Shown here piece by piece: positions 1 through 10,504 of a stretch of DNA of 64,000 bases. A program made the position numbers and the translations under genes. Numbering within the stretch: position 1 is the stretch's first letter; each line of letters begins with the position of its first letter. The notes under the pieces were generated by a model, which saw only the letters and a program-made list of their open reading frames with translations, was not told where the DNA came from and searched no databases. This DNA is from Limnephilus marmoratus (Eukaryota > Arthropoda > Insecta > Trichoptera > Limnephilidae): contig OU862920.1 of NCBI GenBank assembly GCA_917880885.1, positions 5,201,001 to 5,265,000 of the forward strand, read 5' to 3'.

Positions 1-2
1 TA

Positions 3-2822
3 CATGATGACATTACCGAGATTAAGAAAAAGGCTTATCTGATAAACTCGCTTGAAACGGAGACCTTGACTCTTCTGTCCAACTTATGTTTCCCGATTAA
101 AATCACAGATGTTACGTTTGAGAAATTAATTGAGTTGCTAAAAAAACATTGTGGTAAATGTAGATCTCTTTTTCAAGAGCGGGAATCATTTTTCCAAGCT
201 AAACAGAATCATAACGAATCGATAAGGGATTTCGCCGCAAGAATTCGAGGGCTCAGCTCATTCTGTCAGTTCGGAAACAGGCTGGAGGATAATCTTGTAG
301 ACGTGTTTGCAATCGGTCTACTTCCGGGCCCTGTACGGGTAAAATTGTTTGTTGAAGGGCCTAAACAAAACTTTAATCAACTAGTTGAACTTGCAGTGAC
401 CGCGAAAGGTCCTGAGGTCGATTCAATCAAGATGAAGTTGGAAGTAAATTCGGTAAAGGAATTTGGAAGATCGGCTTCTCCGGCGCGAGAAATAAATTCG
501 GTAAAGAGATTTGGAAAATCGGCTTCTCCGGCGCGAAAACTTTATTATCGGTCGAATAGTTCCGATTCATGTAGGTCGAATAAACAAGTTAAAACCGGTT
601 CATCACTAAAAAAGTGTAAGATCTGTGGGAAATCAAATCATGACACTCATAACTGTAAGTTTAAGCAAGCTAAATGTTATTCTTGCGGTAAATTGGGTCA
701 TTTACAGAGATTTTGTAAAAACGGGTCAGTAAAATCAGTTATGAATTGTAATAATGAAAATATTGAAAATGTAGCTTTTGTTAAGGCAATCAAGGCACAA
801 TTGAAATTAAATGGGAAATCCTTCGAAGCGATGATTGATTCAGGATCATCAGTTTGTGTCATTCCGGAGACATTGTTTTGTAAACATTTCAGTAATATAG
901 AGTTGTCACCCGAAACACGAAAAATTTCAGGTTACGACGGGAATATGTTGACTGTTGTGGGTAATGCAAATTTCAAGGTCGAATACAATAATCTAGTTAG
1001 GTTAATAACCTTTGTCGTTGTAACAAGCGGTTCGGAAATGATTGTGGGAAGAGATTTCATGGAAATCTTTAACCTCAACATTGTTTCAAAACAAAATTCT
1101 ATTAATTCGGTTTCGTTCGCGAATAGGAACAAATTTCAGAAAATGGGGAACGTAAAACCATATTTTTCAGGGTATGGAAGTTCTAATCTTAGGGAATATA
1201 AAACCATGTTTAAAGGGCATGGTAGTTCATCTGCAAATAAAAGGAATGTAAAACCTTATTTAAAGAATACGGTAGTTCAGTTGCAAAGATTACTTTCTGA
1301 GAAACCGATGAAATCAGGTGGAAACCAGGCAGATTTTCTGTCTCGGTTTCTGTTAAAGAACAAAGTTGAGAATTCTAAGGTAGAATTTAAAGATTACTGC
1401 GGTTCAGATTTCGTAAGTTTTGTTAGCAATTGTGAACATCTTGACGTTAATTCGATTAGGGAAGCCACTAAAGTAGATACGGTCATTCAAGGCGTAATGA
1501 CGTGTTTAAGGCAAGGGTGGCCCAAACGTGTTAAACGCGAGGAGGAATTATGGAAATTCTGGATAAAAAGGAACGAACTTTCGATTGTTAAGGATTGTTT
1601 ATTTTGGCAACATAGAATTATTGTTCCAAGTTCGTTGCATAAAAAAGTGTTAGAGCTCGTGCATCGTTCACACTTAGGTATTGTTAAGATGAAAGGGTTA
1701 GCAAAGGGTTATTTCTGGTGGTCATCGCTGAGCAAAGATTTAGAGAAAATTGTTCAGGAATGTCCAGAATGCGCGTCGACGAAACAATCTCCGCCAAAGA
1801 GTCAATTATCGGTATGGCCTAATTCTGGGAAGGTCTGGAGTAGGCTACACCTGGATTATAGTGGACCGCTGGCAGGGAAAATGTTTCTGGTCATCTGCGA
1901 CTCATTCACTAAATGGGTTGACTGTATTGAAGTTCAAAGGGCAGATTCAGCTAATACTATATTTGAATTGAGGAAATTATTTTCAAATTTTGGCTACCCT
2001 GAACTCATAGTGTCAGATAACGGAACTTGTTTTACGAGTGAAATTTTCCAACAGTTTCTTCGGGAAAACAATATTAAATTCATGTCATCTCCAGTTATGC
2101 ACCCAAAAAGTAATGGGATCGCTGAAAATTCAGTGAAAACTACTAAGAGTTTTCTTAAAAAACTTATGGTAGGAAATAAATTTCAGGTTGATTACAAGGA
2201 TAAATTGTTACATTTTTTGTCCGATTATAGAAATACTCCACATTGTACGACGGGAGTCGAGCCAGCAGTTTTATTGTTTGGTAGGAAACTTAGATCTACT
2301 TTTGACAGTCTCATTCCGAAAGAGAATGAACGGGTTGTGTCAAAACAACATGATTTGGCGAATAAGAATATTGAGGCAAATCAACGTAAACAATCTAAGT
2401 ATTATGGTGGTGTAAAAACAAGAAATTTTATTGTGGGACAAAAATGTTTAGTTAAAGATTTCAGGAAGAATAATAAATTTACATGGGTAAAGGGAATTGT
2501 TACAGATAAAATTGGAAAAAAATTATATTTGGTAAAAACTTGTGATTCTCAATTAATTTGGAAACGTCATGTGGATCAGATGAGGAACTTATCAGTGTCT
2601 TGGAGTGATGTTGAGTCAGATTTGCCAGATTCCGCGTCTGATGACACGAGGACTGAGCACTCTGAGAAAGAGTTATCCAATCTGTGGAGTGAGTTAACGG
2701 TGTTTTCTCCTGATTTCAGATTTGCGGAGGGAGGAGAGAGGTCACCGGAGGTCACAGACACGGCAATCGCTGGTCCAAGTCAAAGTTCAAATCCCTGGTT
2801 GGGGAGACTCCGCCCAAGATAG
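3..2822 (+). CDS. Gag-protease-integrase polyprotein, RT/RNase H missing, open at window edge
   Basis: The frame is open from base 3 with no stop, so the true start lies upstream; the first in-frame ATG is internal. Residues below are counted from the codon at base 66. Gag has CCHC knuckles at C184-C187-H192-C197 and C204-C207-H212-C217. A 16-residue unit containing SASPAR is tandemly duplicated at about 128-158. The protease active site is DSGSS at D258. Residues 360-400 are a repetitive linker containing VKPY twice. Residues 418-427 (GGNQADFLSR) match the usual end of gypsy RNase H, so RT and RNase H were removed without breaking the frame. Integrase has an H/C zinc-binding region (H525-C569) and a catalytic triad D597, D651, E687 with 35 residues between the last two. 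No chromodomain is evident in the acidic tail. The protein would supply capsid, protease and integrase functions only. Confidence 0.88.
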   Translation, partial: HDDITEIKKKAYLINSLETETLTLLSNLCFPIKITDVTFEKLIELLKKHCGKCRSLFQERESFFQAKQNHNESIRDFAARIRGLSSFCQFGNRLEDNLVDVFAIGLLPGPVRVKLFVEGPKQNFNQLVELAVTAKGPEVDSIKMKLEVNSVKEFGRSASPAREINSVKRFGKSASPARKLYYRSNSSDSCRSNKQVKTGSSLKKCKICGKSNHDTHNCKFKQAKCYSCGKLGHLQRFCKNGSVKSVMNCNNENIENVAFVKAIKAQLKLNGKSFEAMIDSGSSVCVIPETLFCKHFSNIELSPETRKISGYDGNMLTVVGNANFKVEYNNLVRLITFVVVTSGSEMIVGRDFMEIFNLNIVSKQNSINSVSFANRNKFQKMGNVKPYFSGYGSSNLREYKTMFKGHGSSSANKRNVKPYLKNTVVQLQRLLSEKPMKSGGNQADFLSRFLLKNKVENSKVEFKDYCGSDFVSFVSNCEHLDVNSIREATKVDTVIQGVMTCLRQGWPKRVKREEELWKFWIKRNELSIVKDCLFWQHRIIVPSSLHKKVLELVHRSHLGIVKMKGLAKGYFWWSSLSKDLEKIVQECPECASTKQSPPKSQLSVWPNSGKVWSRLHLDYSGPLAGKMFLVICDSFTKWVDCIEVQRADSANTIFELRKLFSNFGYPELIVSDNGTCFTSEIFQQFLRENNIKFMSSPVMHPKSNGIAENSVKTTKSFLKKLMVGNKFQVDYKDKLLHFLSDYRNTPHCTTGVEPAVLLFGRKLRSTFDSLIPKENERVVSKQHDLANKNIEANQRKQSKYYGGVKTRNFIVGQKCLVKDFRKNNKFTWVKGIVTDKIGKKLYLVKTCDSQLIWKRHVDQMRNLSVSWSDVESDLPDSASDDTRTEHSEKELSNLWSELTVFSPDFRFAEGGERSPEVTDTAIAGPSQSSNPWLGRLRPR

Positions 2823-3004
2823 TCCACAAGGAAGGAACGGAAAGCCTTCTAACTTAATATAATTTTGTGTGAAATATTAATAATGATGTGTTTATGAAAA
2901 AACATTATAAGAACTTGAGTGAAATATCAGTATAATATTTACAGTGTTTGAATTATATAGAATCATGAAATACTTGAAATACTTAAATATGTAGTGACTG
3001 ATTT

Positions 3005-3017
3005 ACAGGGGGAAGGG
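3005..3017 (+). other. Polypurine tract of the gypsy element
   Basis: The purine-rich run ACAGGGGGAAGGG directly precedes the TGTG start of the LTR. In LTR retroelements this is the plus-strand primer site, and its position fixes the LTR boundary. Confidence 0.75.
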
Positions 3018-3276
3018 TGTGATATATGCAATTATATCGCATTTGTATCTATGTAGTAATTCGGGAATGCTCGGGTCGCCGAACATTGCCGATCGGGCAT
3101 ACGAGCCGGGACAGCGGTCCGGTGTACGGCCGCGGCCAGAACCATTCTAACTTCCAGTATAATCAGTCGCTACCGAGACAAATAATATTACTTATTGAAT
3201 CCATTGTACTCTTACAATAAAGACGAGAACTTACGTTTAACATATTTATTATTATTGTGTGGCTAGTGTGGCCACA
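3018..3276 (+). repeat. 3' LTR of the gypsy element
   Basis: A 259-bp block starts TGTG and ends CACA, right after the purine tract. It holds a GC-rich central part (about 3065-3140) and an AATAAA signal near 3217 followed by a T-rich 3' part, as expected for R/U5. The matching 5' LTR is outside the window, so the boundary rests on the TG...CA ends and the tract. Confidence 0.75.
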
Positions 3277-3412
3277 ATAAAAGTACATTACATTATGTAA
3301 ACAAAAACCTAGATAACAACCACTCTGTAAATTGCCATCTTAAAAAGGCGTTTCACGCCTAGTGAGATGGGCAATACGATATTACTGTAATCAAATGTAA
3401 TATTAAAATAAA

Positions 3413-5199
3413 TAAATTCAGTAATAATAGTGAGCTCTGGCGTCTGAAATTATGCGTTGCTAAACCGTTCATTCAAACTTTGGTGATTTGTTGTGAGCAC
3501 GCCCGCGAAGTTTTCTATGTTTAAATACTTATTAAAAAGCTTTCCAAACTTGGCAATAAAGGGAACCTATTAGTCTGGTTTAAGAATTACTTATTAAGGC
3601 GTCAGTTAACTGTCCGTTTATATGATTATTTTATCTTACACATTTGAAGCTACCAGTGGCGTACCCCAAGGTTCGCATCTCGGTCCTATACTTTTTAATT
3701 TATTTATTAACGACGTAACTAAATATTCACCCATGTTCTTATTTTAATGTTTGCAGATGATATGAAGTTATACAAAATTATTCATAATATTGAGGACAGT
3801 GTATCCCTACAATCTAATCTAAATTGCTTTTCCGATTGGTGTTTTAAAAACAAATTAATTCTCAATGTAAAAAAATGCCAAGTTATGAGATTCCACAGGA
3901 AAAAAAACCCATTGCTTTTCACTTACTTTCTCAATGATCAACTTTATTATCTGTTGTTGAAATAAGAGACCTTGATATTACTTTTGACACTAAATTAACT
4001 TTTATTAAACATATTAATAATATATCCGGTAAAGCTATGCAAATGTTGGGATTTATCTTACGAATTTCGAAGGATTTAAAAAATTTTAAAACTGTCAAAC
4101 TACTGTACACTTCTCTTGTTAGAAGCCAACTAGAATTTAATTCCACCATTTGGAATCCATATTACAGTACACATGAATATTCCCTTGAGCGTGTCCAACA
4201 TAAATTCTTAGGTCACTTTAATTTTAAATTGGGAATATCAATTGAAAACATTAATTACTTCTCCCTGTTACAACTACTAGGACTTGATACATTAAAAGAA
4301 AGAAGAATTTGTTCTGATTTATTTTATTTATTTAAAATTGTTAATAACTTGTTGAACTCTCCTGAACTTCTTTCGTTAATATGTTTTCATGTACCGAGTA
4401 GATCAGTTCGTCACAAATTACCTTACCATTGTAATAATACAGGATCTAATGCTAAATTATATAACATGTATAATTATGTAACAAATATGTTGTTGATGAT
4501 ATGATAAATATTGAAAGATTATCAACATACAAAAATTATTTAATTAAAGCTGTTTGTCAGCGCATCTCAGTTAGATTATAATCTAATTTACTTTGTATGT
4601 TTATATTCTTCATCAATGCTTATTCTAGAATTTTTAAATTTATTACTACTTATTTTACGTAGTAATTTTTTAGTTACAGTTTAGTACACATTCATGTATA
4701 TGAAGTTTTCTTTTCTTCATGTTTGTATTTATAATAGCTTACTATTTTTGCTTTATACTCTCACTTCAATAATGTGCTCTTTAATTTTTTGTTATATTAT
4801 TTTTTTTTTCTTAACTATGTATATTCTTTCAAATTATTGGAATTCCCATGTAAAAGCCGTTAATCGGCGTTAATTCATAATAAATAAATAAATATATACT
4901 GGTGAGTCCTGGCATTATGAAATTTGAGCTGTTTGAAAACTGAATGCACCGGGACTGAATGTATGGAATGCGGGAGGGAGGAGGGGTACTTGGGAGGGGG
5001 GTTCGCGGGACGGGGAAGCGGGAGAGGGAAATGGGGATAAGGAAGGAGGAGAAGGCGGAGTGGGAACGCATGAGGGGAAGGCGACGCGGTAGAGGAAGGG
5101 GAGGCAGAAGGGAAATGAGACTGAATGAGGGAAAGGATAAGCAGGGCAAAAAAAATTCTCTATTAAGTGGCATGGCAACGCATGCCGGGAAATCGCTAG
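3413..5199 (+). mobile_element. Helitron fragment (3' end present), split by a LINE
   Basis: Bases 3413-3525 and 4893-5199 are two halves of one sequence that is continuous in the copies at 50528-51034 and 59711-60000 (landmark GTGAGCTCTGGCGT...ATGAAATT). The 3' end is textbook: a hairpin GGCATG-gcaacg-CATGCC (5169-5186), then CTAG at 5196-5199 and a host T at 5200. No 5' TC end is visible, so the left part is truncated. The interior is purine-rich (4960-5150). No Rep/helicase coding is present, so the element is non-autonomous. Confidence 0.75.
3526..4892 (+). pseudogene. 5'-truncated non-LTR retrotransposon (LINE) RT remnant inside a Helitron
   Basis: Conceptual translation in shifting frames gives a LINE RT: WFKNYLLRRQLTV at about 3578, then SGVPQGSHLGPILFNLFIND (about 3650-3710), FADD (about 3750), then the C-terminal LGFILRISK...YTSLVRSQLEFNSTIWNP (4040-4160), ending near 4504. 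Several frameshifts and an in-frame stop before FADD make it dead. An AT-rich 3' region ends in repeated AAAT (about 4878-4892). Related copies are at 39900-40985 and 51370-52726. Motif style is Jockey/CR1-like; the clade is not certain. Confidence 0.85.
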
Positions 5200-5269
5200 T
5201 TGTAAATAAAAATACAAAAAAAAAAAAAAAAAAAACAAATATGGTTAATACATAACGTGAAATAAAAAT

Positions 5270-5490
5270 GCAGTTCACACGCGGTAGATGTGAAACTTTC
5301 AGAAAACTAAAGTAGAGTTTTTAAACTACGAATCACCAAACTTAGAAGAGCCTATTATTCTATCACATTCTCTCGCAAGCTTAATCATATAGATTTACAG
5401 ACGTACGTGTTTCTCTATTTTTCGTGTCGCTTTTTCGTTTCGTCAAGTTTCATATCACAACGGTGCTAAAGAAGTTTTCACTTAAAAAAA
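5270..5490 (+). repeat. Interspersed repeat family C copy
   Basis: Begins near CAGTTCACACGCGGTAGA and ends near GTGCTAAAGAAGTTTTCACTT; contains TTTTCGTTTCGTCAAGTTTC. The same consensus recurs at 8856, 13083, 17010 (inverted), 19474, 20260, 22340, 36557, 38035, 46910 and 54152. The two ends carry related GTGAAA.../...TTTCAC sequence in inverted orientation, which suggests a MITE-like element. No coding capacity. Confidence 0.65.
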
Positions 5491-6548
5491 AATAAATACA
5501 GTTTAATTTCAAATATTTAAAATGCAAATATTAAAATCTTTTTTTGTTCGGATCATTTTGCTCGTTGTTTTCATTTACTTAAAAAAGCATCAACTTTCAA
5601 GAATTGGTTATTATTTAAAATTTTCTTTTCTTGCTTTTTATTTTCTCTTCCGATTACATTAATTGTGTCCGAAGTTTACTTGCCTCTTTGTTCACACGGA
5701 AAGAAATTAATTTTCATTCTTAGCGAGTTTTAATGACATCCTATTAAATTCATAATTACATAAAACTTTACAGGAAATTGTTTCAAAGAAGTCTTTATTC
5801 GGGTTTCGAGGCGAAGTCGCTCGACTCGGATGTTTCGTGATTTATTTATAAAAAAGGTCTTGAATCTTAAATGATTCCGGAAAGATCCGCGGACCTACCA
5901 ATGAGAGCTACGTTATAACCCCTCTTTCACTTACGTTCATAAGTTAGGAGAAAGAGTGAGAGGCGGCAACTGAGCTTTTGGCGGACGCTTATAGTTCTGC
6001 TGTTGATAAGTCCGTTGTGATCGCTCTTTCTATAACATGCGTTGCTTATGAGAAAGAGCGAGAGGCCGCAACAGATCTTTGGGCGGAGGGATTGAGTGCG
6101 CGTTTGGCATTTAAATCAGTTCCCAAAGAAGGAAACTCCAGGATAAGCAATATATATCTCAGGTCCTTTATTGTTCTAAATTATCTCTTCCCTTTGATGT
6201 CGCTACTTTTGACCAAAATAAGTTTGAGATACAAAATTTTCATCCACGAACGAACATGAATGAACAACGATTGATTAATTAGGTACCTATTGTAAAACGA
6301 CATTAAATTAAACTTGTTTCTCTTGATTTTATTTGTTCTATGTTTATTTTCTATACTTAGAAATTCTTTAATTAAATGTTTTAAATGGCATTTATTATAG
6401 TTAGTATTTTTCTATTCAGCAAGTAGTAAAAGATAGCCGTTTAGTCTTTAAAAGGCAATATGTGCACGTAATTAAAACGATTATTAAAAATTAATTAACA
6501 TTCTGCAATAATAATCAAAATAATTTGGTTTTGCAGTTTAAGACGACA
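5491..6548. other. No gene seen; contains a diverged tandem duplication of about 100 bp
   Basis: AT-rich sequence without a credible gene. Bases 5922-5985 and 6023-6087 are two diverged copies of one unit (CTCTTTC..., GAAAGAGYGAGAGGCSGCAA, ...GGCGGA) spaced about 101 bp apart; each also contains an imperfect CTCTTTC/GAAAGAG inverted repeat. A 93-codon frame at 5978-6259 spans the second unit but shows no recognisable domain. Confidence 0.5.
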
Positions 6549-6838
6549 TTTTTGAAGAAAAACTTCTTTACGCACGCTTAACTTGGGGAGTAAGCTGGTG
6601 AATGCGGACGTGGGCGTTACGAAAAGCGAAGCGAAAGGTAGTTGAAAGGGAGTACGCTTCGTATATTACGCTTTCTCTCTTAGCCAGTTACGTTACACAG
6701 TACAGGCCTATTGTCTGTATCACACTGTAGGAGCAAAAGAGAGCAGTGCGCGCGCACATTTTCTTTCTCTCTTCCTATCATATAGATGGAGCAATAGTTT
6801 TACTTCAATCGTGTGGTCTAAAGCACACTCGATTTTTT
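6549..6838 (+). repeat. Interspersed repeat family B copy
   Basis: Starts near TTTGAAGAAAAACTTCTTTA and ends GTGGTCTAAAGCACACTCG. Both ends of the family carry GAAGTAAAACTTCTTTA or its reverse complement, as in a DNA element with short inverted termini. Contains GAGAGAAAG-type purine/pyrimidine runs and a stretch of CGCGCGCAC. Other copies: 10505, 19869 (inverted), 21446, 35758 (inverted), 55270 (part), 56751 (inverted). No ORF. Confidence 0.65.
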
Positions 6839-6844
6839 GTGTGA

Positions 6845-7235
6845 TATAACACCTCTGCTATAGGTCATCCCAAGTAGTTCGCTACGTTAGGTGACTTAGC
6901 AGGGGTGCCCAGGTTCATGGGGTGAGGTTTGTGGAGGTCTTGGCGGCCGATGTATCTGCCCATCTGCTGCATGATGGGCCGGATCCAGAGAGACTGGTTG
7001 AGGAGGTATTTTGACCTCTCCAGCCAGAACCCCTCGATCTATCGTCTTGCACTGCAGTTGAATACGTCCGTCACTAGATTCTTACCCAGCCCTCCAGCTA
7101 TTTCCTTCGCAGAATTTTCTCTTCTTAAATTCCTAAAAAAAAACCCTCTACACAGCATCCGATGACATACTCGTATGATGACACAGGCCCTGAGGAAAAT
7201 TATTTTCCTCAGAGCCTAGAGCTAATGTAAAAAAA
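6845..7235 (+). repeat. Interspersed repeat family A copy (SINE-like, 3' hairpin and A-tail)
   Basis: Family A runs from a 5' part with ACACCTCTGC(C/T)ATAGGTCA through GGGTGCCCRGGTTCATGGGG to a 3' palindrome GCCCTGAGGAAAAT/ATTTTCCTCAG and then TAATGTAAAAAAAA. The 3' A-tract after the hairpin suggests a retroposed element, but no clear pol III boxes are seen. This copy has a 15-bp addition in the hairpin loop region. Confidence 0.65.
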
Positions 7236-7591
7236 ATATTGGAAGTACGGTGAGAAAGAAGTGGGTAGGTTTTTTTCATAACGAACCCGCGATCTCCGAA
7301 TAAATGACTACCCACTTTACACAATATTTTCGTAAACAATTTTATTATTACAAAAGTTTTATGGGAACACAGTACGGCGTCTCACGGCATTATAAAAATG
7401 GGAAATAAGTAGGAACTAAGCAGATTTATTTAAGATTAGATTAGATGTTGATAAATATTATGCCATTCGGGTTATTTGATTGAGGGAAAGGTCTCTTTAA
7501 CCAATGAAATGCCTACACAAATATACATAAATATTTGATTAAGAATTATAGTGAAATAGAACAAATTTGAACATGTAATTTTATTGAAAAA
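7236..7591. other. No gene seen
   Basis: AT-rich, no repeated motif recognised, no usable reading frame. Confidence 0.5.
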
Positions 7592-8320
7592 CTAGCTGAC
7601 CCGCCGAACTTCATACCGCCTCAGAATCAATAACTGTTGTTAACTCATTAGCTGAATTAAATTCAGTTTTTCAAGTTAAAAATTACACAGTGAAGCAATT
7701 ATCTGCCCGCGTTTTATTTTTGTCAGTATCAGAGATGGCGAATTGTACACGAATTTAATATTTTTGTGATTTTCTTATTTTTCCACTTACTTTCGGGAAA
7801 TGCGTTTCATTTTCTTTAAACGTGAAAGGGAGATTTATTATAATTATTGTATTTTTCGTGTAAAGGGGTGCAGACATACGTTCACCGTTTGTCCCATTTT
7901 CGACTGTTGATATTTAGTGTGTAAGAATGAGGGGTAGCATTATATGTTTAAGATCAAAAGAAAAACAATCAACGCATTGACATTTGACATTATTATGAAT
8001 TTTTGGAAATATTATATATATCTTATCAATATATATCTTATCTACTCAATATTATATATATATCTACTTATCACAATATTACTGCAGCTCTTTCAAAAGA
8101 TGAGAATTCGTTCCATACGAGTATGAAATGTATGAGGAAATATATCAAAATGCACGAGGAAAAGAATTGTCTAAATAATTTATTTTTTCGTGAATTTTTC
8201 TGACGTTTTAATAGCTATTCTGCTATTCGGGGCAAATACAAATCCAACAAATCGAACATCATAAAAATCGGTCCAGCCGTTTTTGAGTTATAAATGGTGT
8301 AACTAACCCGACTTTGCCAA
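7592..8320 (-). mobile_element. Non-autonomous Helitron
   Basis: On the minus strand the 3' end reads ...GTTCGGCGGGTCAGCTAG with CTAG at 7592-7595 and a host T (base 7591 is A). The left part of the element (GTCGGGTTAGTTACACCATT, near 8300) and internal CGCCATCTCTGATACTGACA match the second half of the Helitron at 47263-49162. The exact 5' end is unclear; it is placed near 8320 where similarity stops. No helicase coding. Confidence 0.7.
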
Positions 8321-8855
8321 CAAATGCCAACAAGTTTCGTGACAACCGTGTTTTCTGTACCATTAACACCTCAGGCTAATTAGTTCGCTTTTTGAAACAT
8401 CTCGTACAGGTCTCATAAAAAATCGTTGTGTCTTCCTTTCTATAGTGGTGAGAAATAAGATTTAAACGGTGTTAGAAAGGAAAGATACCACGCTTTATTT
8501 TCAAATCAAAAAGTTAACCATAATAGAAGTAAATTATATTCTTTCGTGATTTTTTGGGAATTTTTAATTAATTATTTTTTCATGGAACTACAAAAAATTG
8601 AGGTGACCATAACATGTGTAATACATTTGTTTAAAAAAATATGTAGGTGTTTTTATTTTTTTCGTTACCAGTAATTGTAATTAATTGGAAAGCGTATTTT
8701 ATCACCTTTCAAAAACTGTTTTTAATTTTCGGATATTTTCAGATGTGTTCCATTTATTTTAATTTTATTGCAAAGCAAAAATATTATGCCCTCTTACAAA
8801 ATTTGGTCGAGGTCTGTATGTAAAATCAAGCCATCGCAATAAAAACAAAAAAATT
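8321..8855. other. No gene seen
   Basis: AT-rich sequence with long A and T runs. No repeat family or coding region recognised. Confidence 0.5.
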
Positions 8856-9072
8856 ACAAGTGAGCAGTTCACATGCGGCAAAATCAAAAAACCAAAGTAG
8901 ACAAGTGTGAGGGAGGTTACGAAGCACCGCACAAAGAGGAGACCGATTATTCTATCTCATTCTCTCGCAAGCTGAATCCTATGTGTTTTTTTTTAATTTT
9001 TAGTGTCGCTTTTTCGTTTCATCGAGTTTCAAATCGCACCGGTGTTGAAGAATTTTTCACTCAAAAAAATCT
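8856..9072 (+). repeat. Interspersed repeat family C copy
   Basis: Near-complete copy: GCAGTTCACATGCGG at the left, GAAGCACCGCACAAAGAGGA in the middle and GTTGAAGAATTTTTCACTC at the right. An 80-codon frame overlapping it is spurious. Confidence 0.65.
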
Positions 9073-9509
9073 TAACATCAACAAAAAATCTTCACATTTT
9101 CAGAATCACGACTGAGGGTAGGTAGGTACCTAAGCTTTTCAGCGATGATTATTTTTTTGGCATGGTTCTTAATTTCAGGAATCCTAAATGAATTTTGCTG
9201 AAGACATTTTTATGGAGCGTCGTGCAACTAATCATTTCCAGTTTGTGGATAATGTATCCCCCTCTCACACACCCTCCGCAACCTCCCAGACCCCCCCCCT
9301 CCTTCCCCGATCTCCCCCCTGCACCATCCGCCCTAAATCCTCTGTTGCAGTCAGTTCCAGGGAAGCTCAAGCTGGGATTCTGAATGATCCATTAAAACAT
9401 AACGATTCGCATTAAAAAGTTTGTGCTAATACTGCTTATGTGCTGATGAAGTACGAGTAGAACTGTTTTTCGAATTATGTCTGTAGTAATGTTGGCTTTG
9501 CGTAATATT
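9073..9509. other. No gene seen; pyrimidine-rich tract
   Basis: Bases 9257-9330 are strongly C/T-rich with a run of nine C. Overlapping proline-rich frames on both strands are composition effects. TCTGTTGCAG at about 9339 resembles a splice acceptor but no exon follows. Confidence 0.45.
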
Positions 9510-10430
9510 AGGTCCTTACATATGAAATTGGCGTTGCCGTACTGGCAACTTTGATCTCAAATATCTTCTCTTTGGTTAGGAATTCCAAATTCAAATTTAT
9601 ACAGCTATTTACTCATGTATTTATGTATCGAAAAATATAATTCATTTGTTTTTCCTTAATTGTTTTTTTTTTCTTTGCGTCAAAATGGAAAACTTGAAAT
9701 ATCGCGTTATTTACGAGTACGAGTTCCACCGTAGCACCAGTGCTGCAGAAACGGCTCGAAGGATTAATGATGTGTATGGCGACGGTGCCGCAAAAGAAAA
9801 CACAGTGCGTTTTTGGTTCCAACGTTTTCATTCTGGAAATTTCGCATGCAGAACAAGCCCCGTGTATGGCCGAAGACCAAAGTTGATAATGAAGAATTGA
9901 AGGCTATTGTGGAAGCAGATCCATCGCAAACCACGTCCGAGTTAGCTGCAGGCTGCGGTGTTAGTGATAAAACTGTTTTAATCCACATGAAGTAAATTGG
10001 GAAGGTGAAAAAGCTTGAAAGGTGGGTACCTCACGAATTGAGTGAAGCAAATCAACAAACGCGCGTTAGAACGCTAGACCACACACTGCACAATAGGCGG
10101 ATACCAAATTAGAGGAGCTTCAATTGGAATGTTTAAGACATCCACCGTACTCTCCGGACCTTGCCCCAACAGATTACCATTTTAAATTTGGATAACTTCT
10201 TGCAAGGGAAAAAATTCAACTCCGATGGGGCAGTCCAAACCGCCTTCAAAGATTTTATTGATTCCCATCCGAATGGTTTTATTAGTAAAGGGATCGATGA
10301 ACTACCTATGAGATGCCAAAAGTGCATAGATAGCAATGGTACATACTTTGATTAAATAAATATATTATATTAAAAAAAAATCGACTTTATGTTCTTCCCA
10401 TACAAACGCCAATTTCATGTGTAAGGACCT
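9510..10430 (+). mobile_element. Internally deleted mariner-type transposon with both TIRs
   Basis: Inverted termini of about 26 bp: AGGTCCTTACATATGAAATT... at 9510 and the complementary ...AATTTCATGTGTAAGGACCT ending at 10430 (one mismatch seen in the first 20). Flanks are TT on the left and TA on the right, consistent with a decayed TA target duplication. Full mariners are about 1.3 kb; this copy is about 920 bp, having lost most of the catalytic domain. Confidence 0.88.
9685..10355 (+). pseudogene. Mariner transposase remnant
   Basis: From the ATG at 9685 the protein starts MENLKYRVIYEYEFH and contains the mariner N-terminal helix-turn-helix (AAETARRIN) and a second helix region after a frameshift near 9850 (DPSQTTSELAAGCGVSDKTV). 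Stops follow at about 9994. The first two catalytic aspartates are deleted. The region around the third Asp survives near 10140-10185 (HPPYSPDLAP, then TDYHF), followed by the normal C-terminus to a stop at 10355. It cannot make active enzyme. Confidence 0.88.
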
Positions 10431-10504
10431 TATATTATTTAATTTCCTATTAGTACTTGTAAAAATATTGTTTAATTAATTGTTTAGCCGGAGTTTGCCA
10501 AAAT

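Larger units (their letters stand above)
1..3276 (+). mobile_element. Ty3/gypsy LTR retrotransposon, 5' part outside window, RT deleted
   Basis: The window opens inside a Ty3/gypsy-type element. Seen in order: C-terminal Gag with two zinc knuckles, aspartic protease, a short linker, the last residues of RNase H, integrase, a purine tract and a terminal LTR. RT and nearly all of RNase H are absent, so the element cannot make its own cDNA. The 5' LTR and primer-binding site lie upstream of base 1, so LTR identity and TSD cannot be measured here. An errantivirus-type env gene is not present between integrase and LTR. Confidence 0.9.

Noticed and set aside
932..1132. Minus-strand frame within the gypsy element
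   Set aside because: Shadow of the Gag-protease frame, no domain.
4829..5278. Minus-strand hydrophobic frames of 107-149 codons
   Set aside because: Composition effect of the purine-rich Helitron interior and poly(A).
9442..9470. CTGATGA at 9443 as a hammerhead
   Set aside because: No GAAA and no stem II at the right spacing.
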